Origin: Diprion similis
Taxonomy: Eukaryota; Arthropoda; Insecta; Hymenoptera; Diprionidae
Length of the DNA stretch: 64,000 nt
Assembly (NCBI RefSeq): GCF_021155765.1
Contig: NC_060113.1
Location: forward strand, 2,656,501 to 2,720,500
Direction of reading: 5' to 3'
Part shown: piece after piece, positions 12,428 to 23,520 of the stretch
Layout: every line of letters begins with the position of its first letter
Position numbering within the stretch: position 1 is the first letter of the stretch
Translations under genes and position numbers: made by a program
Notes under the pieces: generated by a model
What the model saw: only the letters and a program-made list of their open reading frames with translations
Database searches by the model: none
Told to the model about the DNA's origin: nothing

Positions 12428-13032
12428 TAGAGTGGCGCAAAAAAACCGATTATTTTTTTTTTGAGTATCGTGTGACGAAATGTTACTTTTTGATGTTTCA
12501 AGAGCCCACTCCAAAGGATAGTTCAAAAAATAAATTTTAAGAGGCTGCGCCACATTTTTTAAAACGTCAGAAATCGTCGAAAATCGATTTTTTTTTTTAA
12601 ATCCTTTTTCTCGCTACGCCATAATTTTGTAGACAAGAAAAAAATAAGTTTCCGAAAGTTTCAGTTCAAAATTTGAATTTTGAAAGGTCGCTCATAATTT
12701 TTTTCAATTTTTTGGTGCATTTCTTCAGATCTTTTCGAGCGACCTTTTAATATTCATATTAAAATTTCATCAATTTTTTTTCTTAAATTTAGTAAGAAAC
12801 AATCGATAACAATACACCACGACATGAATTAAAAATGAAACAAAATACTGAAAATATAATTTTTTTAATTTAATTTTTTGACGATTTTTGATATTTTTCA
12901 AAATTTGGAGCCACCTCTTAAAATTTTTTTTTTGAGCTGTCCTTTGGAGTGGGCTCTTGAAACATCAAAAACTAACATTTTGTCACACGAGACTCAAAAA
13001 AAAAAAACAGTCTGTTTTTTTGCGCCACCCTA
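12428..13032. mobile_element. hAT-type MITE, copy 1 (605 bp)
   Basis: A non-autonomous inverted-repeat transposon. It begins TAGAGTGGCGCAAAAAAACC and ends with the reverse-complement form GCGCCACCCTA. The inverted repeats run for about 170 bp, through GAGTATCGTGTGACGAAATG and AAGAGCCCACTCCAAAGGA on the left and their complements on the right. The unique middle holds a smaller palindrome, AAGGTCGCTC near 12685 and GAGCGACCTT near 12736. There is no open frame for a transposase. The flanking octamers (ATATGTAT and ATGTAGAT) match at 5 of 8 positions, suggesting an old insertion. The family is assigned from copy 3, which has an intact 8-bp duplication. It lies about 120 bp 3' of the stop codon of the minus-strand tetraspanin. 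Confidence 0.85.
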
Positions 13033-13155
13033 ATGTAGATGTATATTTTCAATTCATATCTATCACAGCTTTGCCTTGCAAACTTTATCGCGAATAATAA
13101 AGTTCCAAAAACTGACCCCACCTTTACATTCACAAAGTTGTTTGGAACCGTTCTC

Positions 13156-16100
13156 TCAAAAAATTTTTGGATTCCTTCGGTCCAAGAGATGTTGTGGCGG
13201 AGCCGAAGGCACGACTGTCCTGGCATAAAAACCGGTGTTTTTGTGCGTTGGAAATCGGGGGTAGTTTTCCAGGGAAGCGGGTTGCGCGATCCGGTGGTTA
13301 AATCTTTTCTCCGGATTTGGACTCCCGGTAAGAATATTCTTTGGCGTTGGTTTGACTCTGGGGAGGGTTCTCCCTACGGCCAAGGGGTTGTTTATCACCT
13401 CCAATCTTTCACCCTCGGCTGGTTCTTCGGACGGCAAAACCCTTCGACGACGATCGCCGATTGCTCGTGCTAAGAAAAACGTCAAAGCGATTGTGGTCAC
13501 CTGAAATAAGTATCACGTGATTCGTGAAATTATTGTTTTAAGAATGTTACACTTTTTTACCTCAAAGGGGCGATAAAAAACGTAATTTTCTATACATATA
13601 AAAAACTGTGACCTATTTTAATTTTTGATTTTGATACTAAATTATAGGGATCGTGAATAAATCCGAAACGAAAAATGACTATATTGTGATATTTTTTATA
13701 TTTGAGAATAAAATTACTGCCCCGAAGGTTCAAATTTTATTTAACGAGTGATGATGAACTTTTTCTTTTTGTTTTTCTTGCATGAATTTGACGAATAAAT
13801 GCTAATTAATTGATCGAGCTTTTGTCGATCGTACAATAATCGAATGAATCAAATGTTCAGCAACCGAATTGTAAAAAAATTTAACGAGTCAATTATTTAT
13901 TTATTTATTTTTTTGTCAAGTAACTAATTATATGTACATAAATCGAAAACTTGGAATTGAAAAACCCCTTGAAAATTGAAAAACTGTCAAAATCTTGATG
14001 TTTCGAAATTTTCAAATTTAACGATTCGCGCAAATTTCGAAATCGAGGAAAAAAATCGTGTTCAGAAAATAATTATTTTGGCAGCTTTTGTCATGACTAA
14101 ATGACATTTGATCACAACTGATGAACTTCGAACTTTTACTTTGATCTATACATCGTCGTCCCACTCACCTCGATCAAAGCAAGTATTCCAAGAACCAGCA
14201 TAAAGAAGTAAATCATATATGTAACCAGATTTTCCAGAGTTTCATAGCAGCCGTCTAAATCCAGGGCTGCGACATCGGCGAACCCACAAACTGTATCAGA
14301 ATCGCAGCAGGAACCAGGAATGTATCCCAAAGTGTAATTCCATTCCGTGAAATCGTTCAATCCGCAGCAATTTAACTGCAACAAGAATATCAAAGTGACT
14401 TCAGAATATCAAGTCCTCGGTAGTATAGTGGTAAGTATCCCCGCCTGTCACGCGGGAGACCGGGGTTCGATTCCCCGCCGGGGAGGATTTTTTTTTTCTA
14501 CTTTGTCGGTTTTTTTAAATCAAAATCACGCCCGTCAACGAAATCGATCAATGTATCGATCAATTCGGCATCGTAGCGCAAATAACGCAATTATTTTAAA
14601 GCATAGATCGTTTAGAGCGTGAAGTTATGCCGCGATTATCACGGATCACGATGACAATATAAGCTCTATATGGAACATTCCATGTCAACTTGACCAACGA
14701 TTTTCCTCAATGTTCTCGCGTCAAAGGATTCAGAATTGAACAAAAAATTTTAGTAAATTTGTGGGGATAAGAAAGTTTATTGGGTTTGAATGATCGAAAA
14801 AAAAAATCAAATGTTGGTGGAAAAAACTGATAAAAAATTCGGAACGACTTTTTTATAACCGGAGGATTCGTATGAAAAAATTATGAAGCAAATTGAAAAA
14901 ATAGTAAGGGAAAATCATTGGTCAAGTTGACATGTAATGTCTCGTATGACGTAAGTAAAAATATAGTAACACGTTGATTCAATTTCTATTTCCACGACTG
15001 CGAGCGATACAGACGTTAATTGCTCGTATTAGTGAGATTTGCTAAGATCCTTTACGATCTATACAATTTTACAATTGTAAAAAGATATTCGCGATATGTT
15101 ATCTCTATGTTCGATATATGTATACACATATGTACGCATGTACGACATTAAAAGTTGAAAAGAAAAAAGAACAGAGACCAAAAGAATAAAAAAAAAAAAG
15201 AAGCCAAATCAGATTTCGGATAAACTTACGTTCGCTTGAAGGTAGTCAACGTCAGAGCTGTAAGCGGTGTAATTCGTCATGTGGTTTTCGAGGATGTCTT
15301 CAATGGATTTTTGTGCCGAGCTTAGAGTAGCGAAAGCTATGGCCAACATGGTCAACATTATCATGAACAAGCCGAAGAGCAGAACGCCGAACTGAAAAAA
15401 CGTAGAAAAAAGCTCGACATGTGCTTCGTTGGTAAAATGTTCGCTGGGCTCAAATGTGACGGCGAAAATATTTCCGATAACTTTACAATCGATATATTGA
15501 TTATATTAACGTTGCTGGAGAAACATGATATGGATATATATATTATATATATATATATGGACATAATAAAGACTTATTTTTTTTTTAATTAGTGCATCGT
15601 GAAAAAAAAATTTTAAATTCTCTAAAAGTTTGAGCTATTAATATTAATATTAAGAGCTCGAACTTTTAGAGTATTTTTTTTTTTATTTATTTTTTATCGT
15701 TATCTTGAACGATATTTTCATGGTAACAATGTGGAAAAAAAAGTCATTTTTTTTTTTTTTTTGGCCTATCCTCATAGATCCGCAGTGGAGCGATTTTCGA
15801 CGTGAGTAAATTTACAGGAAAAATTTTCGTCCAAGCACTTGTATAATGTTAAGGTCTAAAAAAATCTGTGTCGATTAAAGACCACGTGACTTTAGCGAGT
15901 TCTTTCGGTATCTACTCGTGTCATATAGATAAGGAAAATCTTTTTCAAGTGCAGATCGCTGCATAAGTGTGAAAAATCGGAAGTAGAAGAGAAAAGTGTG
16001 CAAAGCCGAGCTCGAGGAGATGGATAAAAGAAAAAGAAAACGTTTCAAATTTCAAAACATTTCAAAGCATCTTCGTTGCTATATTCTTCCTTACCGTGAC

Positions 16101-16745
16101 AATCCCTTGGTAGATAGTTTGCGCGGATGAAATAAGACCGAGGCATCCGATACCGATTAATAGTACGGAACCTAGAAACAGGACCAAAATCGGTGTCTCC
16201 AGATAGTAGTGAAGGTAGACCAGATATCCGGATAATTCGTACCTCACGCCGAGGGTTAGCAGCAAAATTCCGACCCCATAGATCTGCGGTGGTAAAAAGT
16301 GTGCATATGCAGTTTGTAATAGTAATTTTGTGTTGTTTTATTGTGTTTACGTTTTTTTTTATCTACTATAGCATCGATCGTCATTATCACGTGAAATTTA
16401 AAATCACGCAACGATCCAAGGATTACAAAAATAGATCAAGGATTACACGCGTGATTTTATTTATCTTTTTTTTCAAATTCAATTAACACAACGTCACACC
16501 TAAATCAGAGATAATCGCAAGTGACAGAGAGGAAAGAAAAATGTCGTTTATCATATAATAAGTGACTGCAAAGTACAAAAATCTTTTTCAAATTAGAAAC
16601 TCCTTTCTGGAAATTGAAGGATATTTTTTTCACTCACCATCAGAATAATGCTGAAGAAAATATTCACGTATCGAATTGATTGGAGACGAAGTTTGCTTCG
16701 AGTTTTGTGGGGGTTCTCGGTTTTCGCAACGGCGGAATCCGTCAT
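13156..16745 (-). CDS. Tetraspanin with long cytoplasmic tail (336 residues)
   Basis: Five coding exons read on the - strand: 16745-16638, 16283-16095, 15391-15230, 14375-14169 and 13500-13156. All junctions are phase 0 with GT-AG introns of 354, 703, 854 and 668 bases. The N-terminus is a 20-residue basic cytosolic segment. Helix 1 spans the exon 1-2 junction; helix 2 ends IGCLG; helix 3 begins FGVLLFGLFMIM. The large loop has NCCG (Cys156-Cys157), GSCC (Cys176-Cys177), Cys183 and Cys196, and two Asn-Tyr-Thr sites. Helix 4 runs from VLGILALIE into VTTIALTFFLARA, followed by RRRR. The last exon adds about 100 residues of Pro/Arg-rich tail, far longer than the usual 5-20, with a possible YPRF sorting motif. 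It resembles the neighbouring tetraspanin: a 63-codon second exon and a shared MTNYT motif. A first tetraspanin subfamily cannot be named. Confidence 0.9.
14414..14485 (+). tRNA. tRNA-Asp (anticodon GTC)
   Basis: A complete 72-base cloverleaf. The acceptor stem TCCTCGG pairs with CCGGGGA (one G-T wobble) and the discriminator is G. The D arm holds TAGTATAGTGG (A box). The anticodon stem CCCGC/GCGGG closes the loop CTGTCAC, giving anticodon GTC. The T arm CGGGGTTCGATTCCCCG is the B box. A T-run at 14488-14496 is the RNA polymerase III terminator. There is no intron and no encoded CCA. The gene lies inside the third intron of the minus-strand tetraspanin, on the opposite strand, 38 bases from that intron's splice acceptor. 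Confidence 0.97.
14672..14943. mobile_element. Short inverted-repeat element in a tetraspanin intron
   Basis: Arms of 35 bases, 14672-14706 and 14909-14943, are reverse complements at 31 positions. They share CATGTCAACTTGACCAA followed by TTTTCC. The 202-base interior is AT-rich with no open frame. The size and structure fit a non-autonomous DNA transposon. A related end (TGGGACATTCCACGTCAAAT on the complementary strand) occurs near 32552-32571. No clear target duplication is visible. Confidence 0.55.
15621..15670. repeat. Strong hairpin in the second tetraspanin intron
   Basis: TCTAAAAGTTTGAGCT at 15621-15636 faces AGCTCGAACTTTTAGA at 15655-15670, pairing at 16 positions with one G-T wobble, around an 18-base loop of ATTAATATTA. 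A-rich and T-rich flanks extend the potential pairing. It may be a small inverted-repeat transposon remnant. It falls in the intron 15392-16094 of the minus-strand tetraspanin. Confidence 0.6.
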
Positions 16746-18096
16746 TGCAAACCACCGTTACCTTAACGGTTTTCAGGGTGTTATCACTGTCTGGAAATCG
16801 GTTTTTGCCGCGTTTTTTTACCCTCCGAAAATATTTCCGATGGATGTTGACCGCTCTTGACGACTCGCTCTTCACTTACTGGATGTCACTAAACTCGGCA
16901 GCCTCGCAGCCATTCAACTCCCACTATCGCCAATATCTCGGTATCACCATCTGATATCAGCATTATTATTGTGTCGTTTCAATCTTTGTGAGACGAAAAT
17001 TTGCTGACAAGTCATTTTTTACCGTTCGCAGATTTTCATCGATTTTCTCTTTCGATTTGGTTTGACCATTTTTAATTTACGTTCTACAGAAACCCTCAAT
17101 CAGTATAAATATACGCTCGTTTTATTGAAAAAGTAACATATTTCATATTTTCTGCATTTTTTAATCCAGTAAATCACCTGCACAGACTTTTGATTGTATT
17201 CTTTCTTCTTTGTTGTTTGAGAAAATATTCTATAACTAAATTTAAATGAATAAACAATTGATTGTGATTAGATTCTTGTTGACGAGTGAGGTGGACTTCC
17301 GTTCCCGGTATTGTTCAATTTCTTATCGAGATTCGAATAGCTGACAATGATTAAGACCTTCCAGTGCAACGAACAATTCTGACGTTGAATGATTAATCGC
17401 TGAACGTTTGTATCTGATTTAATTATCTGTAAATATTCGTATGTCGTATAAACAAACAGACGTTCGTTTGAAATTCCCGCCTCCGTTATGCGCAGGAGTT
17501 TTTACTTCTTTTTCGATTTTATACTGATTTTTTTATCCGAAAAGTTTACTTTCTGGTTCTCTGAATAATATTTTGATAAATTATTATTGTTACAGTTTTG
17601 AAATTTGAACTTATTTTCTGGGTAGAATTGATTTAAAAAATTTCACTATGTGATCAGTCTGAATTTTATCCGATACCAAATACATCTAGCAAAAATAAAA
17701 AAATCGTCAAATATTAATTCAGATCATTCAACTTAGCTACCTGCAAATTATTTTTCATGTTTCATTTATAATTTGAAAGAGAATCTATGCCTTGTAACGT
17801 GTCGCCATCTATAAATTGATGCCTAAGCGTTAATTATAATATTGTCGACGTGAAACTCGTTGAGTAACTTAAGGCAACGAAGCAGAAGAGGGTAAAAAAG
17901 AAACCTTGTTGTCCGATCAAAATCGGTAGATACTTTACCGACCGAGATAAGAATGGAAGACAATTTTTGTTCGATCCAAAAGAGGATTTATTGCCGTTGA
18001 AAAACGAGAGAGTTCTCAGGATTTTAGTTTTTTAAGTAATGGCATGAAGTCGAAAAAATTTGCAGAAATTTTTTTCTAACCAACAACTTTCAATCG
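16746..18096. other. Upstream region of the minus-strand tetraspanin
   Basis: It should contain the 5' UTR and promoter of the tetraspanin reading leftward. TATCAGATGG on the minus strand near 16955 resembles an insect initiator. The rest, to the tRNA-Val gene, is AT-rich with no supported exon. Confidence 0.35.
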
Positions 18097-18169
18097 GGTT
18101 CCGTGGTGTAGCGGTTATCACGTCTGCTTTACACGCAGAAGGTCGCCAGTTCGATCCCGGCCGGAACCA
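18097..18169 (+). tRNA. tRNA-Val (anticodon TAC)
   Basis: A complete 73-base cloverleaf. The acceptor GGTTCCG pairs perfectly with CGGAACC, with discriminator A. The A box TGGTGTAGCGG lies in the D arm. Anticodon stem TCTGC/GCAGA encloses TTTACAC, giving anticodon TAC. The B box is AGTTCGATCCC. TTTTT follows within 10 bases as terminator. No intron. It stands alone between genes. Confidence 0.97.
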
Positions 18170-18347
18170 CATATAATTTTTACTTCGAAAATTGTGAATT
18201 TTTAAATTAAAAACAACAAGTTGACTCGATTACACTAACATAATTCGAATACGGTAAATCCTAACCTACAAATGGGTTGAAAACTTTCGTTGAGTCCAAG
18301 TTATTAAAAAGAGAGAATGATTTCATTTTGGAGCAATAATTTATTGC

Positions 18348-18381
18348 GACGTTTTGATAGGCAGCTGCCTATCATCTTCAG
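18348..18381 (-). ncRNA. Decayed hammerhead-ribozyme-like motif
   Basis: Read on the - strand, CTGAAGA (18381-18375) fits the hammerhead core CUGANGA. It is followed by a perfect palindromic stem II (TGATAGGCAGCTGCCTATCA, 18374-18355) and then AAACGTC, where active ribozymes have GAAACGUC. This arrangement with a minimal stem III is known from Penelope-like retroelements. The G of GAAA is A here (position 18355); that base is the catalytic G12, so the copy is probably inactive. A second copy of the stem arm, CTATCAAAAC, lies at 18391-18400. I see no reverse transcriptase or GIY-YIG frame nearby, so this would be a terminal remnant. Confidence 0.5.
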
Positions 18382-19919
18382 GCTACTAAACTATCAAAAC
18401 AGAGAAAGAAAACAATATTTTATTGTTTTTTGTTTCTTTAAACAAGAAAGAATTATAAATATTTGTTTAAGTTTAAACAAGAACACGAATGTTAGATGTG
18501 ATGTGTTTGACAAGTTAGGTTATGTTTGAAGAATAGATTATCAATCCATCGATCGAGAATTAAAAATCGTGACTTATTGTCAGACAGTTGCTCACTAACC
18601 ACACACAGCCTTATGGAAGATCACACTTTTGATTTTGAAAACACATCGATACTCACAAGAGAAAACAATTAGTATAAGCGCTGCATTAAAGAAATGATTC
18701 TTATTACTAAAAACAATAATGTTACTATTAACAAAAGAAATGACATACAAAACCTGAGTCACTTATACAATGACATAATTCACAATTCGTAATTTCCCGC
18801 TTAAAAGTCTCAGCAGCCATCTTAGTGATTCGTATGCAAATATATCGATCTCGAATATCGAATATCAAATTCAAATGTTTAAAATGGTCGCTTCCTCCCG
18901 GATCGTTGTGCGAACAACATCATGCCAGTAGAATAGTCACTAAATTGTAAGTAATCCTAACACATCGCATTGTATAGAGACATTTGATTGTTAAAAAACA
19001 CATCATTCTGTAAACCTGACCAAAACTTAACGTTTGCTGATAATATTTTATATCTGTTCTATAAAGAATCCGTGATACGGTTTCAAATATAACCCGACTT
19101 GTCAAACGCATTCTGCATTGTCAAAATTCACTTTCAACCGTTCGGCGTAAACAAAAATTTGTAGAAAAAAAATCCTCACGATTCTACGTATCATCGTTGT
19201 ACATAAAAAATCAAAATCATCATTCGACGTCTCGGCTTTTTATACTATATATTCAGGGCGAAATAACTTGTTCCATAAAAAAGATCGACGGGAATGGCGG
19301 AAAATTGTTATTCGCGTCAGGTTCCAGGATCGATGTACCTGTGTTTTGTTGTTCGTCCTGTAGTGCCAGGAGTTGCAGGTCCCATTTTTCTGTGATGTCT
19401 CATTTCTTTTTCTTCTTCCTTCCTTCCTTCCTTCCTTCCCCGTCTCTTTTCATTCTTTGCATTCTTTTTCTCCTCTTCTCGCTTCTTTCATGCAGTCTTT
19501 CATTCACTCTCTTCTCACCGCGGTTTTTGACCACCTGGTTCCTCAGCTGCGGTCCACCTTATATATAATGCAGTTTTACCGCGCGACGAAACGACAATGC
19601 GGAATAATAAAATCCTTATTCTCTTTCCATTTTTTCCACAGCATATGCAGTGCGCGGTTCTTAAATGTGCCGGATGGATGAATTGAAAGCCTACAAAAAA
19701 CAGAATCACTGGAATATCGACTCCGTTGCAGGTGAGTAAAATCTCCTCTGCATTGCGGTCATACTGGCCATCTTTATTTTTGATTTCTCTCTTTATTTCG
19801 TTTCGTTTTTGGTGCACTTCAATGAGGATACGACACCCGAAACCTGAAAAAAACCTGATATCCAATTCAAATTAGGATTTGATACGGAAAAAATTGTATT
19901 GAAGGTAAATTGTAATTGA

Positions 19920-20211
19920 GGGGGGGGGGGGCACCGGCAATCTAGTTTTGGTAGCCGCCATTTTGAATTTAAGGTCTCAGTAGAAAAATATTGATCCTAA
20001 GGACAAATTAACAAGAACCAAAATTGTAGGAAATTTAATTCCACCAAAAAACTTTGTTGATTAATATTTTTCGTGTGAAATTGAAAATAAACGAGATAAT
20101 AGACAATTTTGGTCCTCGTCAATATTTCCCTAGAATCGAAGATGGCGGTTGAAGAAATGGGCTGCGAATCCTAAAAATGTTCCCCCCCCCCCCCCCCCCT
20201 CTCCCCACCCC
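19920..20211. mobile_element. Inverted-repeat element with homopolymeric G and C ends
   Basis: A run of 12 G (19920-19931) begins the element, and a run of 18 C (20182-20199) followed by TCTCCCCACCCCC ends it. Internal to these, GTAGCCGCCATTTTGAATTT on the left matches CAACCGCCATCTTCGATTCT in the reverse complement of the right arm. The structure is MITE-like but its ends are ragged. Another G16 run at 33101-33116 may mark a related end. Confidence 0.4.
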
Positions 20212-20629
20212 CGTACTCAACGATTTTTTAAGGAAAATTCCTAGTTACAATTTTTTCCCTTTGAGCCCCTTTTTTGGTCTAATTCGATCGCGGTATGAAA
20301 CAAAGCTTACGGATTTCCGCGACGAATCGGTGTAGAAAAAAAAGAAGTTTGAAGAGCGGTGATTAATCTTCGTCACGTCAGTCTCGATAATTTTACTCAT
20401 AACTCATGACCGAGTGACGTTGAAATTGTAAAATTTCAGGAGATTTGAAAATCTCGAATTAAATTGAAAGAGAAGCAGAGGTAAAGTATTGGTTCGGTGT
20501 AATTTATTTCTCGAAGCTTTTTAACTCGGAAGCGCGAGTCGCTATTCGCGACTGCTGCAGGAATTTTGTTATTACATAATGTAACACACATACGTGTAAG
20601 TAACTCTGTTTGTATATTTCCTATTTCAG

Positions 20630-20800
20630 GTACAATTTCGAACGAAGGAACCCGCGATGGCGGAACTGCGGAGAAAAGATGGGTCAAGTATGATAAGAAG
20701 AAGCCTCGAGAGCATCTCGTCTTCGTCGAGTATCCACTCTCAAAAACTCGACGATTTCCAAGCCGCATCTCTCGAGTTTCGAGACGGAAGTGAGAAGTCC
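20630..20800 (+). CDS. Candidate first coding exon, Ser-rich N-terminus
   Basis: A splice acceptor (TTTCCTATTTCAG, ending 20629) opens an exon with 27 bases of leader, an ATG at 20657 in good context (CCCGCGATGGCG) and 48 codons to a strong donor (TCC|GTAAGG, 20801). The peptide starts MAELRRKDGSSMIRRSLESI, contains a five-serine run, and ends DGSEKS in phase 0. It has no domain I recognise, no signal peptide and no membrane helix; it looks like the cytosolic start of a larger protein. The next exon is not identified. It could be spliced to a common exon shared with the candidate exon ending at 24104, which is also in phase 0. Read without splicing, the frame closes after 76 codons. Confidence 0.5.
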
Positions 20801-23229
20801 GTAAGGCATCCTTCTTTTATACTTTGGATCCTTGTACGATTCAACCGCCCAACCAGCCGCCGTGCAACTCGACAAACGAAACGCTAATAAAATAGAATAA
20901 CGAGAGAAAATATAAAGTGGGGTAATAAAAAAGAAGCCGGGAATTGAGGCTGCTATTCACGTTGATCTTCATTCGCGTGCGATAAATTCAATTTTAACAA
21001 TCATTGATTTCGTGTGATGATCGAGCTAATTGTGAAAAAAAAAATCGTTTTTTATACTTACCGAAAAATTATAGTGAAATGAGCATCGTTGTGATAACGG
21101 ATTTGTACAAACATTGTTCAAATGATGAGAAAATATTTTGGTACAAGTAAACTATTTGGAGTAAATATTTGTACAGTTGTCAATGCAACGTTTTTTTTTT
21201 TTCGATGTTAGAATATTGAATTTATTTGTTTAATTAACTGTATTTTTTTAATTGAATAAGACCTTCGTATCGTTTTATTGTTTCGTCGATATTAAATTCG
21301 TCCAATAGTTACAAGAAAATTTGTTACGAGGCGTGTTGTAAAAAAGAATGGAAAAATAGCTAGATCAGAAGAGGAACAGAAAATAGAAGGAATCACTTTC
21401 ATAAAAATTTCAAGGAGTATAAAAAAGTCGAAATGTAGAATTAAGGTCATTCTGACTGTTCGAGTCTCTGAATTTCAATGCAGCATAAAACAAAATCTTT
21501 GCATTTTTGCAAATTCAGTAAAATAACTCTTTCATTTTCCAATCTATCTACGTTTCTATTCTCTGCACTTTTTTCATTCCTATACAGTAAAAAAAAAAAA
21601 AAATAATAATTAACGCATAGTTAAGCAGTGCATAAAGCAACCGCAACTGTGATAAAAAAAACTTCGACAAAGGCTTCGAATCATATCAAAGTTTGTTGCA
21701 CGAAATCATCTAAAAATGAGTAAAATTACAAAATCATAAAAGCGAGTGAAAAAAGAACACAAATATCTCAAAACCAGAATCGTTGGCACGAATATCGACT
21801 GCAGCAAAGAAAAAGAATCACCCGTTCAAGACGTGCGTCGTCATCATCGTCACCGACGAGATACTTCATATCGCAGTTATCTACTCGTGGCGAGTCGTGG
21901 TAGATCGATGGGGCTGCGTATGGATCGAGATCAGGAGGGTTAGAAATTTCTCATGAATACCGAAAGAGAAAGAGAGAGAGAGAAAGAAATAACCGGTCGA
22001 TACCTCCCGCGTAGAACGATCAATTTCATCGTGGTTGTATGGGCACCGTTCCCTCATCGTCGGATCGAAGGGCCCCCATAGTTATGGCTGCCGAAGAACA
22101 ATAACGCTGGTCCCTCGAGTGTTTATCGATACCTAATCTCCCACCTTGTATACGATGTTTATTTTTCGGTCCTGCGTTTGTTTGGATCCGCAAAAACTGC
22201 AGGGCGATGGTAAGGGTGGGAGGTTTGACCCGAAATCGGCCTGTTGAGCGTATAAACCGATGTTAGTTATGGGTCATATCGAGCCATGATTACCCTGACC
22301 GGTAATAAATTTGGAGAAATTTCGTGGCGAACGAGCTCCTTATTACTGCCAAGTTCGTTACTGTATGTTATTATTTTCCCCCCAGTCCGCATGGCTGGTT
22401 CGTTTATAACCGGTTTGCAAATCGGCGATACATTAATCGCAATTAAAGACAGTCTTGGCGAACTTCGCGAACCGGGAAGTGCATGGGATTTAAAAACGGC
22501 GTTTATACTTATGGTTTTATTGAAATTTATTCACGATGTGTATTTTTCGACGCGTTACTTTGCGAATTGACCGAATCTTTAAACGTATGGTGACAGGTGC
22601 TGCAGAAAAAAATCTTTCGACAAGTGCGGTGAACCAAATGCGAAGAGATCTTGGAGAGTGTGGAAATAACTTTTTTCATCCTGTTAAGGGAAGTATACTT
22701 CATCGATAAAATCACTCTGGCAAGTATATTATTCATAATTACGATAATATAAATAAATAATAATAAATTAATGATGAAATGTTGACATTTCGAGTATTGC
22801 GAAAGGATATTTTATTTACAATAACAATTAAGGGTGAGCGTGAGTTTCGTAGAATGAAACATGGGTCAAATTTTTACTCAAATTTACAAATCTAACGTTC
22901 AAATCAAGCGTAACAATTAATTCGTTATACGGAAGATACGTAGTTATTTTTTGTAAAGTGAATTAAATTTCGCAACCACTTTACGATTGCATCTAAAAAT
23001 TTATCTCCGAAAAGCAGTTTTTAATGTCTAAAAATTTTTTATCATTTATCATAAAAAAAATTCGGATGGGTGGTAATAAAAATGATAAAAAATCGAAAAA
23101 TGCAATTCCAGGTATGAAATTTCGTTGCAAAAACGTCGGATTGTCAGAACCTCGCCAAAGATTTTTCGAAAAAATCATGCAACCCCCCGAAAACATCCCT
23201 CGAGCTTTTAATTTGGTCATCGGTCTGCA
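20801..23229. other. Probable intron or intergenic stretch
   Basis: AT-rich at first, then a more complex unique section from about 22000 to 22600. A 94-codon open frame at 22286-22570 contains a hydrophobic patch but lacks domains or splice sites, so I do not call it. A (GA)n tract lies near 21965-21985. Confidence 0.35.
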
Positions 23230-23520
23230 GGGGTGTCAAAAAAATCGATCAGCCCTTCCGCGCAGCGTCGCGTCGTCGTGCCGAATGCGACGCGACGAGG
23301 ATCAGATCCGACGTCAGGCGTCGTCGTCGGCTGGGAGTCGATGCTGGCATTTGCTTCGTGCAGGGAGGGGGTAGAGTCTCGGAATCGGGAGGAGAGACTA
23401 GCGCGTGGTTCTGCCTTCTCTGTTTAGTTTAAGCTCGACGAGCAGCTGGTGCGGAGCGTCGCGATCGGCGATCGACGATTTCCGGTTTCAAAAGATCGTT
23501 TCGGGGCGCAGCGTGGATCG
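23230..23520 (+). promoter_or_regulatory. CpG-rich promoter-like segment
   Basis: This is the most CpG-dense part of the window, with repeated GCGTCGCGTCGTCG, GACGCGACGAGG and GGAGCGTCGCGATCGGCG. An initiator-like TGTTTAGTTTAAG at about 23419 is followed by a downstream GC-rich element near +30. It precedes the open frame ending at 24104 and is the best candidate transcription start in the 20-24 kb region. The direction is inferred from that frame. Confidence 0.4.

Larger units (their letters stand above)
18170..20629. other. Gene-poor, repeat-bearing stretch
   Basis: It contains the hammerhead-like motif, a (TTCC)n tract near 19416-19438, and a G12/C18-bounded inverted-repeat element described separately. 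An AAGATGGCTGC start context on the - strand at about 18823 could be a first exon or a YY1-type promoter motif (frame MAAETFKRE), but no downstream exon supports it. Part of the right end should be 5' UTR or intron of the exon at 20630. Confidence 0.35.

Noticed and set aside
22286..22570. 94-codon forward frame with a hydrophobic patch
   Set aside because: No family resemblance, no splice support, and composition like surrounding DNA.
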